7,342 bases of DNA, taken from positions 1 through 7,342 of the forward strand of contig JAJFML010000019.1 of assembly GCA_021772195.1 (NCBI GenBank). Reading direction: 5' to 3'. The translations under genes were made by a program, and so were the position numbers. This document shows positions 1 to 6,743 of this stretch, piece by piece (position 1 is the stretch's first letter; every line of letters starts with the position of its first letter). The notes under the pieces are model-generated. The model had not been told where the DNA came from and ran no database searches. It saw nothing but the letters and a program-made list of their open reading frames with translations. The stretch comes from Chlamydiota bacterium. Lineage in GTDB: Bacteria > Chlamydiota > Chlamydiia > Chlamydiales > SM23-39.

Positions 1-45
1 ATGAGGATGCAATAAAGGAGTAAAGTTTATATTTTAAAAAGTTAG

Positions 46-74
46 TTCTTATCTTCCAAACCTAGTAATAAAAT
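46..74 (+). promoter_or_regulatory. candidate sigma-70-type promoter for the 50-aa gene (weak)
   Basis: A TTCTTA hexamer (46-51) and TAAAAT (69-74) are separated by 17 bases. The -10 is good but the -35 matches consensus at only three positions. A start near base 81 would leave a leader of about 47 bases that keeps the Shine-Dalgarno sequence of the gene at 128. The surrounding sequence is AT-rich, so chance matches are common. This is inference from spacing only. Confidence 0.22.
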
Positions 75-115
75 ATTTAATAACTACCTAGGTTAAATAA
101 TAACCTATAATATAC

Positions 116-120
116 GGAGG
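116..120 (+). promoter_or_regulatory. strong ribosome binding site of the 50-aa gene
   Basis: GGAGG lies seven bases before the ATG at 128, a near-ideal Shine-Dalgarno match and spacing. It is the main reason for calling so short an ORF a real gene. Confidence 0.7.
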
Positions 121-127
121 TAATAAT

Positions 128-280
128 ATGGATAATAGAGAACTCGCAGGACTGCAGAGTAGACTCGATTTCTACGAAACAGAGATCGAAAACCTAAATC
201 AGGTTCTACTTGATTGCGGCTTTTCAGAAGGCATTAAAACCCTCAAAGAGACGGCTTTTGAGATGCTCTCTGAAAGATAG
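128..280 (+). CDS. small hypothetical protein, 50 aa, predicted coiled coil
   Basis: I do not recognise this gene. It encodes 50 residues beginning MDNRELAGLQSRL and ending EMLSER. Residues about 6-29 (from LAGLQ to LNQVLL) have hydrophobic residues at heptad-like spacing among charged ones, as in a short coiled coil. A Gly hinge (CGF, residues 30-32) leads into a second short helix (about 34-48). There is no signal peptide or membrane segment, and one cysteine (Cys30). Support for coding comes from GGAGG seven bases before the ATG, an uninterrupted frame, and an intrinsic terminator starting seven bases after the stop, which make it a self-contained monocistronic unit. The LQSRLDFYETEIENLNQ stretch is loosely like the SlyX family (coiled-coil proteins of similar size), but the C-terminal half does not fit, so I do not assign it. 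It could be a small adaptor or chaperone-like partner; that is a guess. Confidence 0.68.
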   Translation: MDNRELAGLQSRLDFYETEIENLNQVLLDCGFSEGIKTLKETAFEMLSER

Positions 281-287
281 AGACTAG

Positions 288-313
288 AGGCGGCCCCAAG
301 GGCCGCCTTTCTT
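288..313 (+). terminator. Rho-independent terminator after the 50-aa gene
   Basis: A perfect 9-bp GC-rich stem, AGGCGGCCC (288-296) with GGGCCGCCT (300-308), closes a 3-base loop and runs into TTTCTT. It starts seven bases after the stop codon at 280. The reverse strand lacks a T-run after the stem, so it should act only on + strand transcripts. It separates the small gene from the ferredoxin operon. Confidence 0.88.
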
Positions 314-423
314 AGGCTTAAAAATGTAAGTCTTTTTTTGAAAAACAAATCGTTTCTTGGATTATTTTCCCCTTTTCTTCATAATCTGGTGCTTTACAAA
401 GGCTATCGAAGGAGCTAAACAGA
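314..423 (+). promoter_or_regulatory. ferredoxin upstream region with a weak promoter candidate
   Basis: This short intergenic stretch separates the terminator from the ferredoxin start. The best promoter candidate is TTGGAT (357-362), a 17-base spacer and CATAAT (380-385): a 5/6 match at -10 but only 3/6 at -35. A start near 391 would give a leader of about 33 bases carrying AAGGAG (409-414), nine bases before the ATG at 424. A promoter is needed here because the upstream terminator is strong. No convincing operator was seen. Confidence 0.3.
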
Positions 424-687
424 ATGGCTAAAATGATTTTTGAAGATACAGGTGAAGAGATCGAACTTGAAGATGGCTCTCCCATTGCAGAACAATGTGA
501 AGAGGCAGGAGTCCCATTTGCCTGTACAGAAGGCGTTTGCGGAACCTGCGTGATTGAAGTGACAGAAGGTATGGAGAATCTATCCGAATTTAACGAAGCT
601 GAAGCTGATTTTCTAGGCGAGCTTGACAACGAAAGACTTGCCTGCCAGTGCAAAATCAAGAGCGGCTCTGTTAAAATAAAATTTTAA
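424..687 (+). CDS. plant-type [2Fe-2S] ferredoxin, 87 aa
   Basis: A soluble one-electron carrier binding one [2Fe-2S] cluster. The cluster-binding loop gives Cys34-x4-Cys39-x2-Cys42 (CTEGVCGTC), with the fourth ligand Cys74 in RLACQCKI. This C-x4-C-x2-C...C pattern is that of plant/cyanobacterial ferredoxins rather than adrenodoxin (C-x5-C-x2-C). Cys25 and Cys76 are extra cysteines. The protein is strongly acidic, as usual for ferredoxins, and its length is normal for a single-domain member. The start is set by AAGGAG nine bases upstream. The next gene, an A-type Fe-S carrier fusion, follows after 22 bases, so the two are probably co-transcribed, and the ferredoxin may supply electrons for cluster assembly or receive its cluster from that protein. 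A ferredoxin gene also lies near sucB in Chlamydia as I recall. The redox partner is not shown by the sequence. Confidence 0.93.
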   Translation: MAKMIFEDTGEEIELEDGSPIAEQCEEAGVPFACTEGVCGTCVIEVTEGMENLSEFNEAEADFLGELDNERLACQCKIKSGSVKIKF

Positions 688-709
688 TTTATAACTAAAA
701 GGATTTCCC

Positions 710-1273
710 ATGGAAAAAGAGCGCATCACAAGAGAGATGACAATTGAAGATATTTTTACACATTTTCCCCAAAAGAGCCAAAAACTAGCTCAAGAGATGA
801 CAAATGCGGGCCTACACTGTGCTGGCTGCTCTGCTGCTACTTGGGAAACGCTTGAGACCGGCATGCTAGGGCATGGAATGGGTGAAGACCAAATTGAGAG
901 TCTCTTAGTTAAGCTGAATAAAGTATTAGAGGAAGAGATCGATGTCAGCACGATCTCCATGACCCCAAAAGCGGCAAATAAACTCTCTCATATCCTGAAA
1001 GAAGAAGGAAAAGAAGGTTGGGCTCTACGATTCGGCGATAAACCAGCTGGATGTAGCGGTTTTGAGTATACACTCGATTTTTCTGAAAAAGCAGAAAGTG
1101 CAGATGAGGTCTTTCACTCCGAAGGCATGGAGATCCACGTTGATAAGGCTCAAGTTGAAAGACTTATGGGTTGCATCATCGATTACCAAGATGGTCTTCA
1201 GGGCGCAGGATTTAAGATCACGAACCCGAACGCAAAGTCATCTTGCGGATGCGGAACCTCTCACGGATATTGA
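710..1273 (+). CDS. DUF1858-type domain fused to HesB/IscA/SufA-type Fe-S carrier, 187 aa
   Basis: Two domains are visible. Residues about 7-73 match the DUF1858 / hybrid-cluster-protein-associated redox-disulfide type: TREMTIEDIFTHFPQ at the start, then GLHCAGCSAATWETLE with a CxxC pair, Cys37 and Cys40. Residues about 82-187 are an A-type Fe-S carrier: SMTPKAANKL, then PAGCSGFEY (Cys115), GMEIHVD, and the C-terminal CGCG (Cys179, Cys181). Cys115-x63-Cys-x-Cys exactly matches the ligand spacing of IscA. A-type proteins receive and pass on Fe-S clusters or iron in the cytosol; DUF1858 domains are poorly characterised. AAAAGGA seven bases before the ATG supports the start, and the gene follows the ferredoxin by 22 bases, presumably in one operon. 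A typical IscA is about 107 aa, so the N-terminal 80 residues are a true extension. Its stop codon abuts that of lpd on the other strand. I do not call it iscA, sufA or erpA because the subgroup cannot be fixed here. Confidence 0.9.
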   Translation: MEKERITREMTIEDIFTHFPQKSQKLAQEMTNAGLHCAGCSAATWETLETGMLGHGMGEDQIESLLVKLNKVLEEEIDVSTISMTPKAANKLSHILKEEGKEGWALRFGDKPAGCSGFEYTLDFSEKAESADEVFHSEGMEIHVDKAQVERLMGCIIDYQDGLQGAGFKITNPNAKSSCGCGTSHGY

Positions 1274-2638
1274 TTATTGGTGCACAGCACCCTTCGTAAG
1301 GTTTAAAGCGGCCTCTTTGAGGGCCTCAGAAAACGTAGGGTGCGCATGACAGGTATCTGCAAGATCTGAGACAAAGAGCTTCTTTTCAATGGCTAGAGTA
1401 GCCTCAGCTATTAGCTCTGAGGCATGCTCCCCCAATATATGGATGCCAAGCAATCTTCCCGAAGTGTGGGCTAAGATTTTCACAAATCCCTCTTCAGCGC
1501 CTACACATTTTGCACGCGAGTTGGCTTTGAAGGGAAAGCTTGCAGTTTTAAAATTAATTTTTAACTCTTTAGCTCTATCCTCGGTAAGTCCTACACTTGC
1601 AACTTCCGGAGAGGTGTAAGCAACATTAGCAATAGCCATATATTCGAGATGAGAAGAGAGTCCCTTGATTCTCTCCACGCAGATGACGCCTTCTTCAGAC
1701 GCTTTATGAGCAAGCATAGGCCCAGGCACAAGATCGCCGATGGCATATACGCCAGGAAGAGTCGTCTGAAAATTCCCATCAATTTGAACAAAGCCTCTTT
1801 CATCGGTTTTAATGCCCAACTCTTCTAGCCCCAAGTTTTTTGAGCAGGGCCTTCTACCTATTGCAACTAGCACCGCATCTGCTTCAAAATTTTTGTTGTC
1901 ACTTACTACTAACTTGACGCTATCACCAATTTCAGCCCTTTCAACCTTGTGAGAAAGAAAAAAGTTTAAACCCTGTTTTTCAAGAATTTTTTGATATTCT
2001 TTGGAAATCGCTTGATCCATTGTAGGGCAAATCCGGTCCATGAACTCGATAAATGTTACTTCCGACCCCAGACGCCTATATACCGACCCCAGCTCTACAC
2101 CAATTACACCTGCTCCTATTACGAGGAGTTTTTTTGGAACATGGTCTAAAGAGAGCGCGCCGGTAGATGTTAAAACTTTTTGTTCATCAATAGGAAGAAA
2201 GGGAAGATCGATTGGCTCAGAGCCTGTTGCTAGAATGATATTCTTTGCCTTGACCTCTTTATCCCCCACAGAGATGGTATTTGCACTCTTTAGCCTAGCC
2301 TCTCCTTGAATATGCGTAATCTTATTCTTTTTGAAGAGAAAGCTGATGCCTCCGGTAAATTCGCTGACAATTTTAGATTTTCTCTCCATCATCTTTGTGA
2401 GATTCGCTTTGAGATCGGAAAACTCGATTCCATTCTCTTCTGCTTGATGGCTCATTTTGGAGAGGAGCTCTGTAGAATGAAGGAGCGCTTTTGAGGGAAT
2501 GCACCCAATATTGAGGCATGTTCCGCCAAGATCTTTCTTCTCTATACAAGCGGTTTTAAACCCCAACTGCGCAGCTCTAATGGCAGCTACATAACCGCCC
2601 GGCCCCGAACCAATTACAACAATGTCAAATTCTTCCAT
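1274..2638 (-). CDS. lpd: dihydrolipoamide dehydrogenase (E3), 454 aa
   Basis: A flavoprotein that reoxidises the dihydrolipoyl group of E2 and reduces NAD+ to NADH. In order, the protein shows the FAD Rossmann motif GSGPGGYVAAIRAAQLG (10-26), the redox disulfide in GGTCLNIGCIPSK with Cys41 and Cys46, the NAD-binding motif VIGAGVIGVELGS in the middle, ATGSEP and AIGRRP, the second FAD motif YAIGDL, and the C-terminal dimer-interface motif HAHPTFSE with the catalytic His433/Glu438 pair. Length and motifs are complete for E3. The ATG begins on the base after the sucB stop, with only a weak Shine-Dalgarno sequence, so translation is probably coupled to sucB. Its place as third gene of the operon points to service in the 2-oxoglutarate dehydrogenase complex, though an E3 may also serve pyruvate dehydrogenase or a glycine cleavage system encoded elsewhere. 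The stop codon directly abuts the opposing Fe-S gene. Confidence 0.97.
   Translation of the reverse strand: MEEFDIVVIGSGPGGYVAAIRAAQLGFKTACIEKKDLGGTCLNIGCIPSKALLHSTELLSKMSHQAEENGIEFSDLKANLTKMMERKSKIVSEFTGGISFLFKKNKITHIQGEARLKSANTISVGDKEVKAKNIILATGSEPIDLPFLPIDEQKVLTSTGALSLDHVPKKLLVIGAGVIGVELGSVYRRLGSEVTFIEFMDRICPTMDQAISKEYQKILEKQGLNFFLSHKVERAEIGDSVKLVVSDNKNFEADAVLVAIGRRPCSKNLGLEELGIKTDERGFVQIDGNFQTTLPGVYAIGDLVPGPMLAHKASEEGVICVERIKGLSSHLEYMAIANVAYTSPEVASVGLTEDRAKELKINFKTASFPFKANSRAKCVGAEEGFVKILAHTSGRLLGIHILGEHASELIAEATLAIEKKLFVSDLADTCHAHPTFSEALKEAALNLTKGAVHQ
1279..1301. other. tandem small stem-loops at the convergent 3' ends
   Basis: GGTGC-ACA-GCACC (1279-1291) and CCTT-CGT-AAGG (1291-1301, sharing base 1291) could form hairpins in transcripts from either strand. 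They lie just past the stop of the + strand Fe-S gene and inside the last codons of lpd. Neither is followed by a T-run on either strand, so a classical intrinsic terminator is not supported. They may be weak pause sites or only coding sequence. Confidence 0.25.
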
Positions 2639-3760
2639 CTATAAATCCAGTAATGCTCTGGTTGGGTCTTCAAGCACCTTTTTAATGTGTACCAAGAACT
2701 CGATGGACTCTTTTCCATCCACAATACGATGATCATAGCTAAGAGCTAGATACATCATCGGTCTAATCTCCACCTTGCCGTCAATTGCAACGGGACGATC
2801 CTGGATATTGTGCATACCAAGAATACCGCTTTGAGGAGGATTTAAGATGGGAGTAGATAGCATCGATCCATAGACGCCGCCATTTGAGATAGTGAAGGTG
2901 CCGCCCTGAAGATCATCTACAGAGATCTTGCCGCTGCGAGCTTTTTCCGCATATTTTTTGATCTCTTGCTCGATTTGGGCGTAGCTCATCTTTTCTGCGT
3001 TTCTTACAACAGGAACCATCAGTCCTTTTTCTGTACCAACAGCAATCCCTATATCACAATAATCTCGGTAAACAATTTCCTCTCCATCGATCATTGCATT
3101 GATGGAAGGATACTTTTGAAGCGCTGAGATAGTAGCTTTTACAAAAAAGGACATGAAGCCAAGCTTTACGCCGTGCTTCTTTGTGAAACTTTCTTGCTCC
3201 GATTTTCTCAGTTTCATCACAGACGACATATCGACTTCATTAAAAGTTGTGAGAAGAGCTGTCTGATTTTTTACTTCGACAAGTCTTTTAGCTATCAACT
3301 TGCGCAGTTTCGTCATGCGCTCTCGTCTCTCCCCTCTTCCTTCTTGAGAAGGAGCAGGCTCTTTTTGCACGGGTGCAGGCGCCTCTTCTTTTTCCTGAGG
3401 GGTTAACTCTTGGACATAGCTCTGTTCACTCTTTCTAGCATCGTCTGTTGGAGCTGGAGGCGCTTTTGCTTGCTCCTGCGGGGCAGCCTTTTCTTTTGGA
3501 GGTGCATCTTCTTGAGGTTTTTTAGCGTCTGTATCGATGCTGCCAATAGATGCCCCTACTTTCACAGTCTCATCTGGTTTAACTGTTAGTGTTAAAACAC
3601 CTTCTTCTGTCGCATAGACCATCTGATTTACTTTATCAGTCTCAATTTCCAAAATCTCTTCATCTTGTCTGACATAAGCACCGGACTCTTTAAAAATTTG
3701 AGCGATTGTCACCTCTGTAATCGATTCGCCAACTGACGGTATTTTGATTTCGACTTTCAT
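2639..3760 (-). CDS. sucB: 2-oxoglutarate dehydrogenase E2, dihydrolipoyl succinyltransferase, 373 aa
   Basis: Transfers the succinyl group from the lipoyl arm to CoA, forming succinyl-CoA, and forms the structural core of the complex. Residues 1-76 are a lipoyl domain with the lipoylated Lys43 in [10 protein letters not shown]. Residues about 77-145 are a flexible Ala/Pro/Lys/Glu-rich linker. Residues about 146-373 are the catalytic domain: [31 protein letters not shown], the core segment with [11 protein letters not shown], and the active-site SYDHRIVDG with His344 and Asp348. Ending in DPTRALLDL, it closely resembles E2o rather than pyruvate dehydrogenase E2. I see no peripheral subunit-binding domain in the linker, although typical bacterial SucB (about 405 aa in E. 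coli) has one. The ATG overlaps the sucA stop by four bases (ATGA), and GGAGG (in the 3' end of sucA) precedes it, so translation is coupled to sucA. Confidence 0.97.
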   Translation of the reverse strand: MKVEIKIPSVGESITEVTIAQIFKESGAYVRQDEEILEIETDKVNQMVYATEEGVLTLTVKPDETVKVGASIGSIDTDAKKPQEDAPPKEKAAPQEQAKAPPAPTDDARKSEQSYVQELTPQEKEEAPAPVQKEPAPSQEGRGERRERMTKLRKLIAKRLVEVKNQTALLTTFNEVDMSSVMKLRKSEQESFTKKHGVKLGFMSFFVKATISALQKYPSINAMIDGEEIVYRDYCDIGIAVGTEKGLMVPVVRNAEKMSYAQIEQEIKKYAEKARSGKISVDDLQGGTFTISNGGVYGSMLSTPILNPPQSGILGMHNIQDRPVAIDGKVEIRPMMYLALSYDHRIVDGKESIEFLVHIKKVLEDPTRALLDL

Positions 3761-6465
3761 GAATTTCCTCCCAATGCCTCATCGATAATTTTTTGCTGCT
3801 GCTCTTTAAATATACGGTGCGATCCTGACGCGGTTGACGCCGATCTCTCTCTGCCAATATAGCACGGCACTTTTCCAAATAGGGAAGAGAAAACGGGCAT
3901 TAAATGAAACCACGCACCCATATTTTCAGGCTCTTCTTGTACCCAAGAGATCTCACTAATATCTTGATAACTCTCTACGATCTTTTTTAGTTTTTCAGTA
4001 TGTATAGGATAGAGCTCTTCAATTCGGATAATCGCAATATTCGAAATAGAGCGCTTTTCTCTTTCCAAAATCAGATCGTAATAGATTTTCCCAGTACATA
4101 AAAGAATTTTTTTAGCTTTTGGTTTTGTAGGGTCATCTAATACCTCTTGGAAAGAACCTTCTGTAAAGTCTTGAAGGGAGCTTGCGCAGTAGGGAAGACG
4201 GAGTAGACTTTTTGGAGTAAATACTATAAGCGGCTTTCGAAGTTTTCGAAGACCTTGCTTCCGTAAAAGATGAAAATACTGTGCTGGAGTAGATGGATAG
4301 ACAACCTGAATATTATCGTGGCCTGAAAGCTGCAAAAACCTTTCCATACGAGCAGATGAGTGTTCAGGTCCCGCTCCTTCATAGCCATGCGGCAGTAGAA
4401 GGACAAGGCCTGACCTGCGATTCCACTTCATCTCAGATGTTGTGAGGTATTGATCAAGTATAATTTGAGCGCCATTGACAAAATCGCCATATTGCGCCTC
4501 CCAAAGCGTTAGAGATTTGGGGTTAGAGAGCGAGTAGCCATATTCAAATCCCATAACAGCAAATTCTGATAGGATTGAATTGTAGACAGTAAAATTTGCT
4601 TGGTTATCCGATAGATGTTGAAGCGGAAAGTATTTTTTTCCATTTTCTTGATCGACATAGACTTCATGACGGTGGTTAAAAGTACCTCTTCTACAATCTT
4701 GCCCAGAAAGTCTAACGGGAATTTGATCCATGAGAAGCGCTCCAAAAGCCAAGTGTTCCGCGAGCGCCCAGTCAATAATGAGCTTTTTAGGCTCCTGATT
4801 TACCTTGGATTTGCGATCTTCAAGCCATTTATGAAGTTTCTGATGAAGGTGAAATCCCTCTGGAAGCTCTGAAGATTTTTCAGCAATTAAAGCTATTTTT
4901 TTTGCATCACACTTAGTCTCAATCTCATCTAAAATTTTTTCATCTACTAAAAACTCTTCCCAGGCCTTCCCATAAATCTCTTCTGGCTTTGGAGGCTCAT
5001 CTTTAAATTTTGAAACCTCTTCAAAATGTTTATGGAGCTCGTTTTTGAACTCCTCTTCATACTTTTCGGCGATCTCTTTTTCCAAAACTCCTTGAGAATA
5101 AAGAGTATCTCGATAAATTTCGCGAGGTGACTTTTTGGAGCGAATCGTTTGATAGAGTAGTGGCTGCGTAAAAGAGGGATCGTCGCCTTCGTTATGGCCA
5201 TACTTTCGGTAACAGATAAGATCAATAAAGACATCGGTATGAAAACGTGCGCGAATTTCCATTGCAAGCTTGGCTGCATAAATGCAGCCCTCTGGATCCT
5301 CTGCATTTACATGAAAAACGGGGCAATTAAAGATCTTTGCAATATCTGTTGGATAGCGAAAAGATCTCCCCTCTTCCGGCAGAGTCGTATATCCAATTTG
5401 ATTGTTGATCACAACGTGGATCGTGCCGCCTACGCTATAACCATCGATATGCATCATGCCGAGTGATTCATAGACAACTCCTTGCGCAGAAATTGCAGCA
5501 TCACCATGAATAAGTAGAGGGATAATGCGTTTTTTCTCTTCATCCTTTTTAAGAATCTGCTTTGCATAGGTTTGTCCAAGAACCACAGGATCCACAGACT
5601 CCAAATGCGAGGCATTTGCGGCCAAGTGAAGATGAACCTTTTTCCCTTTTCTCGTCTCAAAATCAGAAGAATAACCTTTATGATACTTGACATCACTCGT
5701 CCCCTCCATTGTAAGAGGCATATAATGTGCTTCAAATTCATGAAAAATTAATGCATAGGACTTTCTGAAAATATTGGCGAGAAGATTTAGCCTTCCTCTA
5801 TGGGCAATGCCGATTAGGCACTCGTCTACCTCTAGATCATCGGCTCCTTTTTCCAGCAAAAAGGCAAGAAGGGGAATAAAGGTCTCTGCTCCCTCAATCG
5901 AAAACCTAGTCTGCCCCACATATTTAACATTTAAAAATGAGTCAAAGAGCTCCGCTTTATTGAGATATTCCATAATAAACTTTTTGTCTTCAACCGAAGC
6001 ATCTATCTGAAGCTTTGGTTCAATCTGCTCTTGAATCCAGTGGACCTGTTCCATATTTTCAATATGCATATACTCAAAGCCGATTCTAGAGCAGTAAATA
6101 TCTGATAACTTATCCATCATCTGGGACAGCGTCACATCAGAATCGAAAAATCCACAAGGAGGAAAGGTTTGGCTAAGGTCTAATGAGTCAAAAAAAAGAT
6201 TTTCTAACTTAAGCTGCTCTGGAAGCTCTTTTTCAGAAGCTCTCAGAGGATTGATCGCTGTAAATAGATGGCCAAATCTGCGGTAAGCATCAATCAAGAG
6301 ATAGATCCTCTCTTTTCCACCAGCATCGCGCGTTAGCTCTAGATCTGCAAAATCAACACCTTTGAAAAAGCTTTGCCAGTCATTAGGCACACTTGCAGGA
6401 TTTTTTTGGTAATCTTGATAGAGCTTTTCAATCGTTTGTAAACTGGCTAAATTCGAGCCGTCCAT
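3757..6465 (-). CDS. sucA: 2-oxoglutarate dehydrogenase E1, 902 aa
   Basis: The thiamine-diphosphate-dependent E1o decarboxylates 2-oxoglutarate and succinylates the lipoyl group of SucB. With the ATG at 6465, the order is an N-terminal E2-binding helix region ([16 protein letters not shown]...DWQSFF, about 8-34), HRGRLN (222-227), ASHLE with His287, the ThDP motif from GDAAISAQG (321-329) to NNQIGYTT (354-361), GHNEGDDP (423-430), then the transketolase-like second half with [14 protein letters not shown] (587-600), LWEAQYGDF and [18 protein letters not shown] (692-709). The length is typical for E1o. A GTG at 6498 would add 11 residues, but AAGGAG (6475-6480) sits nine bases before the 6465 ATG and would lie inside that extension, so the shorter start is preferred. 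It is the first gene of sucA-sucB-lpd. In Chlamydia the TCA cycle is incomplete and starts at 2-oxoglutarate taken or derived from the host; whether that holds here is unknown. Confidence 0.97.
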   Translation of the reverse strand: MDGSNLASLQTIEKLYQDYQKNPASVPNDWQSFFKGVDFADLELTRDAGGKERIYLLIDAYRRFGHLFTAINPLRASEKELPEQLKLENLFFDSLDLSQTFPPCGFFDSDVTLSQMMDKLSDIYCSRIGFEYMHIENMEQVHWIQEQIEPKLQIDASVEDKKFIMEYLNKAELFDSFLNVKYVGQTRFSIEGAETFIPLLAFLLEKGADDLEVDECLIGIAHRGRLNLLANIFRKSYALIFHEFEAHYMPLTMEGTSDVKYHKGYSSDFETRKGKKVHLHLAANASHLESVDPVVLGQTYAKQILKKDEEKKRIIPLLIHGDAAISAQGVVYESLGMMHIDGYSVGGTIHVVINNQIGYTTLPEEGRSFRYPTDIAKIFNCPVFHVNAEDPEGCIYAAKLAMEIRARFHTDVFIDLICYRKYGHNEGDDPSFTQPLLYQTIRSKKSPREIYRDTLYSQGVLEKEIAEKYEEEFKNELHKHFEEVSKFKDEPPKPEEIYGKAWEEFLVDEKILDEIETKCDAKKIALIAEKSSELPEGFHLHQKLHKWLEDRKSKVNQEPKKLIIDWALAEHLAFGALLMDQIPVRLSGQDCRRGTFNHRHEVYVDQENGKKYFPLQHLSDNQANFTVYNSILSEFAVMGFEYGYSLSNPKSLTLWEAQYGDFVNGAQIILDQYLTTSEMKWNRRSGLVLLLPHGYEGAGPEHSSARMERFLQLSGHDNIQVVYPSTPAQYFHLLRKQGLRKLRKPLIVFTPKSLLRLPYCASSLQDFTEGSFQEVLDDPTKPKAKKILLCTGKIYYDLILEREKRSISNIAIIRIEELYPIHTEKLKKIVESYQDISEISWVQEEPENMGAWFHLMPVFSSLFGKVPCYIGRERSASTASGSHRIFKEQQQKIIDEALGGNS

Positions 6466-6474
6466 ATTGCATCT

Positions 6475-6480
6475 CTCCTT
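6475..6480 (-). promoter_or_regulatory. ribosome binding site that fixes the sucA start
   Basis: AAGGAG on the - strand, nine bases before the ATG at 6465. The in-frame GTG at 6498 lies upstream of this site and has no comparable Shine-Dalgarno match, so this site decides the start. Confidence 0.75.
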
Positions 6481-6497
6481 ATGTAGAATCCATATCA

Positions 6498-6514
6498 CAC
6501 AATCAAAAATTGTG
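6498..6514 (-). promoter_or_regulatory. perfect inverted repeat upstream of sucA, possible operator or leader hairpin
   Basis: On the - strand it reads CACAAT-TTTTG-ATTGTG: perfect 6-base arms around a 5-base centre. It ends 17 bases before the sucA Shine-Dalgarno sequence and overlaps the predicted start point of the candidate TAAGAT promoter. Size and symmetry would fit a dimeric regulator's operator; as RNA it would be a weak AT-rich hairpin. No regulator can be named. Confidence 0.35.
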
Positions 6515-6629
6515 CTATCTTAAACCTGCACTCTCAGGATTTACACTTATCTTCTATGGGCTCATTTCAAAGAGACAAAATCCTTGACTAAATTACTATC
6601 TTGAGTCCATCCTAAGCGTCCATTGGAAC

Positions 6630-6650
6630 GATTCTCTATAAAAAAGAATC
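6630..6650 (+). promoter_or_regulatory. perfect inverted repeat enclosing a TATAAA box
   Basis: GATTCT (6630-6635) and AGAATC (6645-6650) flank nine bases that include part of TATAAA (6637-6642), the best -10 candidate for the gene at 6744. An operator straddling a -10 would allow repression. A weak hairpin followed by TTTAG is an alternative reading. Confidence 0.3.
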
Positions 6651-6743
6651 TTTAGTGAGAAAACGCACATTTTTTTAAAAATATATTTTCAAAAAAATGA
6701 CTACTCCAGTAAATAAAAATTTTTAGGATGAAATGGAGAGACG

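Larger units (their letters stand above)
6466..6743. promoter_or_regulatory. divergent intergenic region between sucA and the 153-aa gene
   Basis: This 278-base AT-rich region must hold promoters for both directions. For sucA, the best - strand -10 candidate is TAAGAT (6517-6522) with a poor -35 (around 6541-6546), starting near 6510. For the + strand gene the best -10 candidate is TATAAA (6637-6642), without a good -35. Two perfect 6-bp inverted repeats sit at these candidate sites (6498-6514 and 6630-6650). Further right are AT-only palindromes, AAAATATATTTT (6678-6689) and AAAAATTTTT (6715-6724). No tRNA or other structured RNA gene was seen. Promoter positions are inference. Confidence 0.4.

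Noticed and set aside
1..23. Possible end of an upstream + strand gene (stops at 13-15 or 21-23)
   Set aside because: Too few codons are visible to tell a coding end from chance stops in AT-rich sequence.
106..111. Perfect TATAAT as a promoter -10 for the 50-aa gene
   Set aside because: Transcription would start near 118, inside the Shine-Dalgarno sequence at 116-120, and no -35 lies 16-18 bases upstream.
1062..1349. + strand ORF crossing the convergent junction
   Set aside because: It is out of frame within the Fe-S fusion gene and antisense to lpd, with no protein-family features.
4947..5741. Long ORFs on either strand inside sucA
   Set aside because: All are alternative frames of a well-supported E1o coding sequence with no recognisable domains.
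6466..6498. GTG start adding 11 residues to SucA
   Set aside because: The strong AAGGAG at 6475-6480 would be inside the coding region and correctly serves the ATG at 6465.
6584..6589. TTGACT as a + strand -35 box (5 of 6 match)
   Set aside because: No acceptable -10 hexamer lies 15-19 bases downstream.
6697..6726. Nine-codon upstream ORF (MTTPVNKNF) before the 153-aa gene
   Set aside because: It has no Shine-Dalgarno sequence, no regulatory codon run and no clear hairpin pair, so chance is the simplest explanation.
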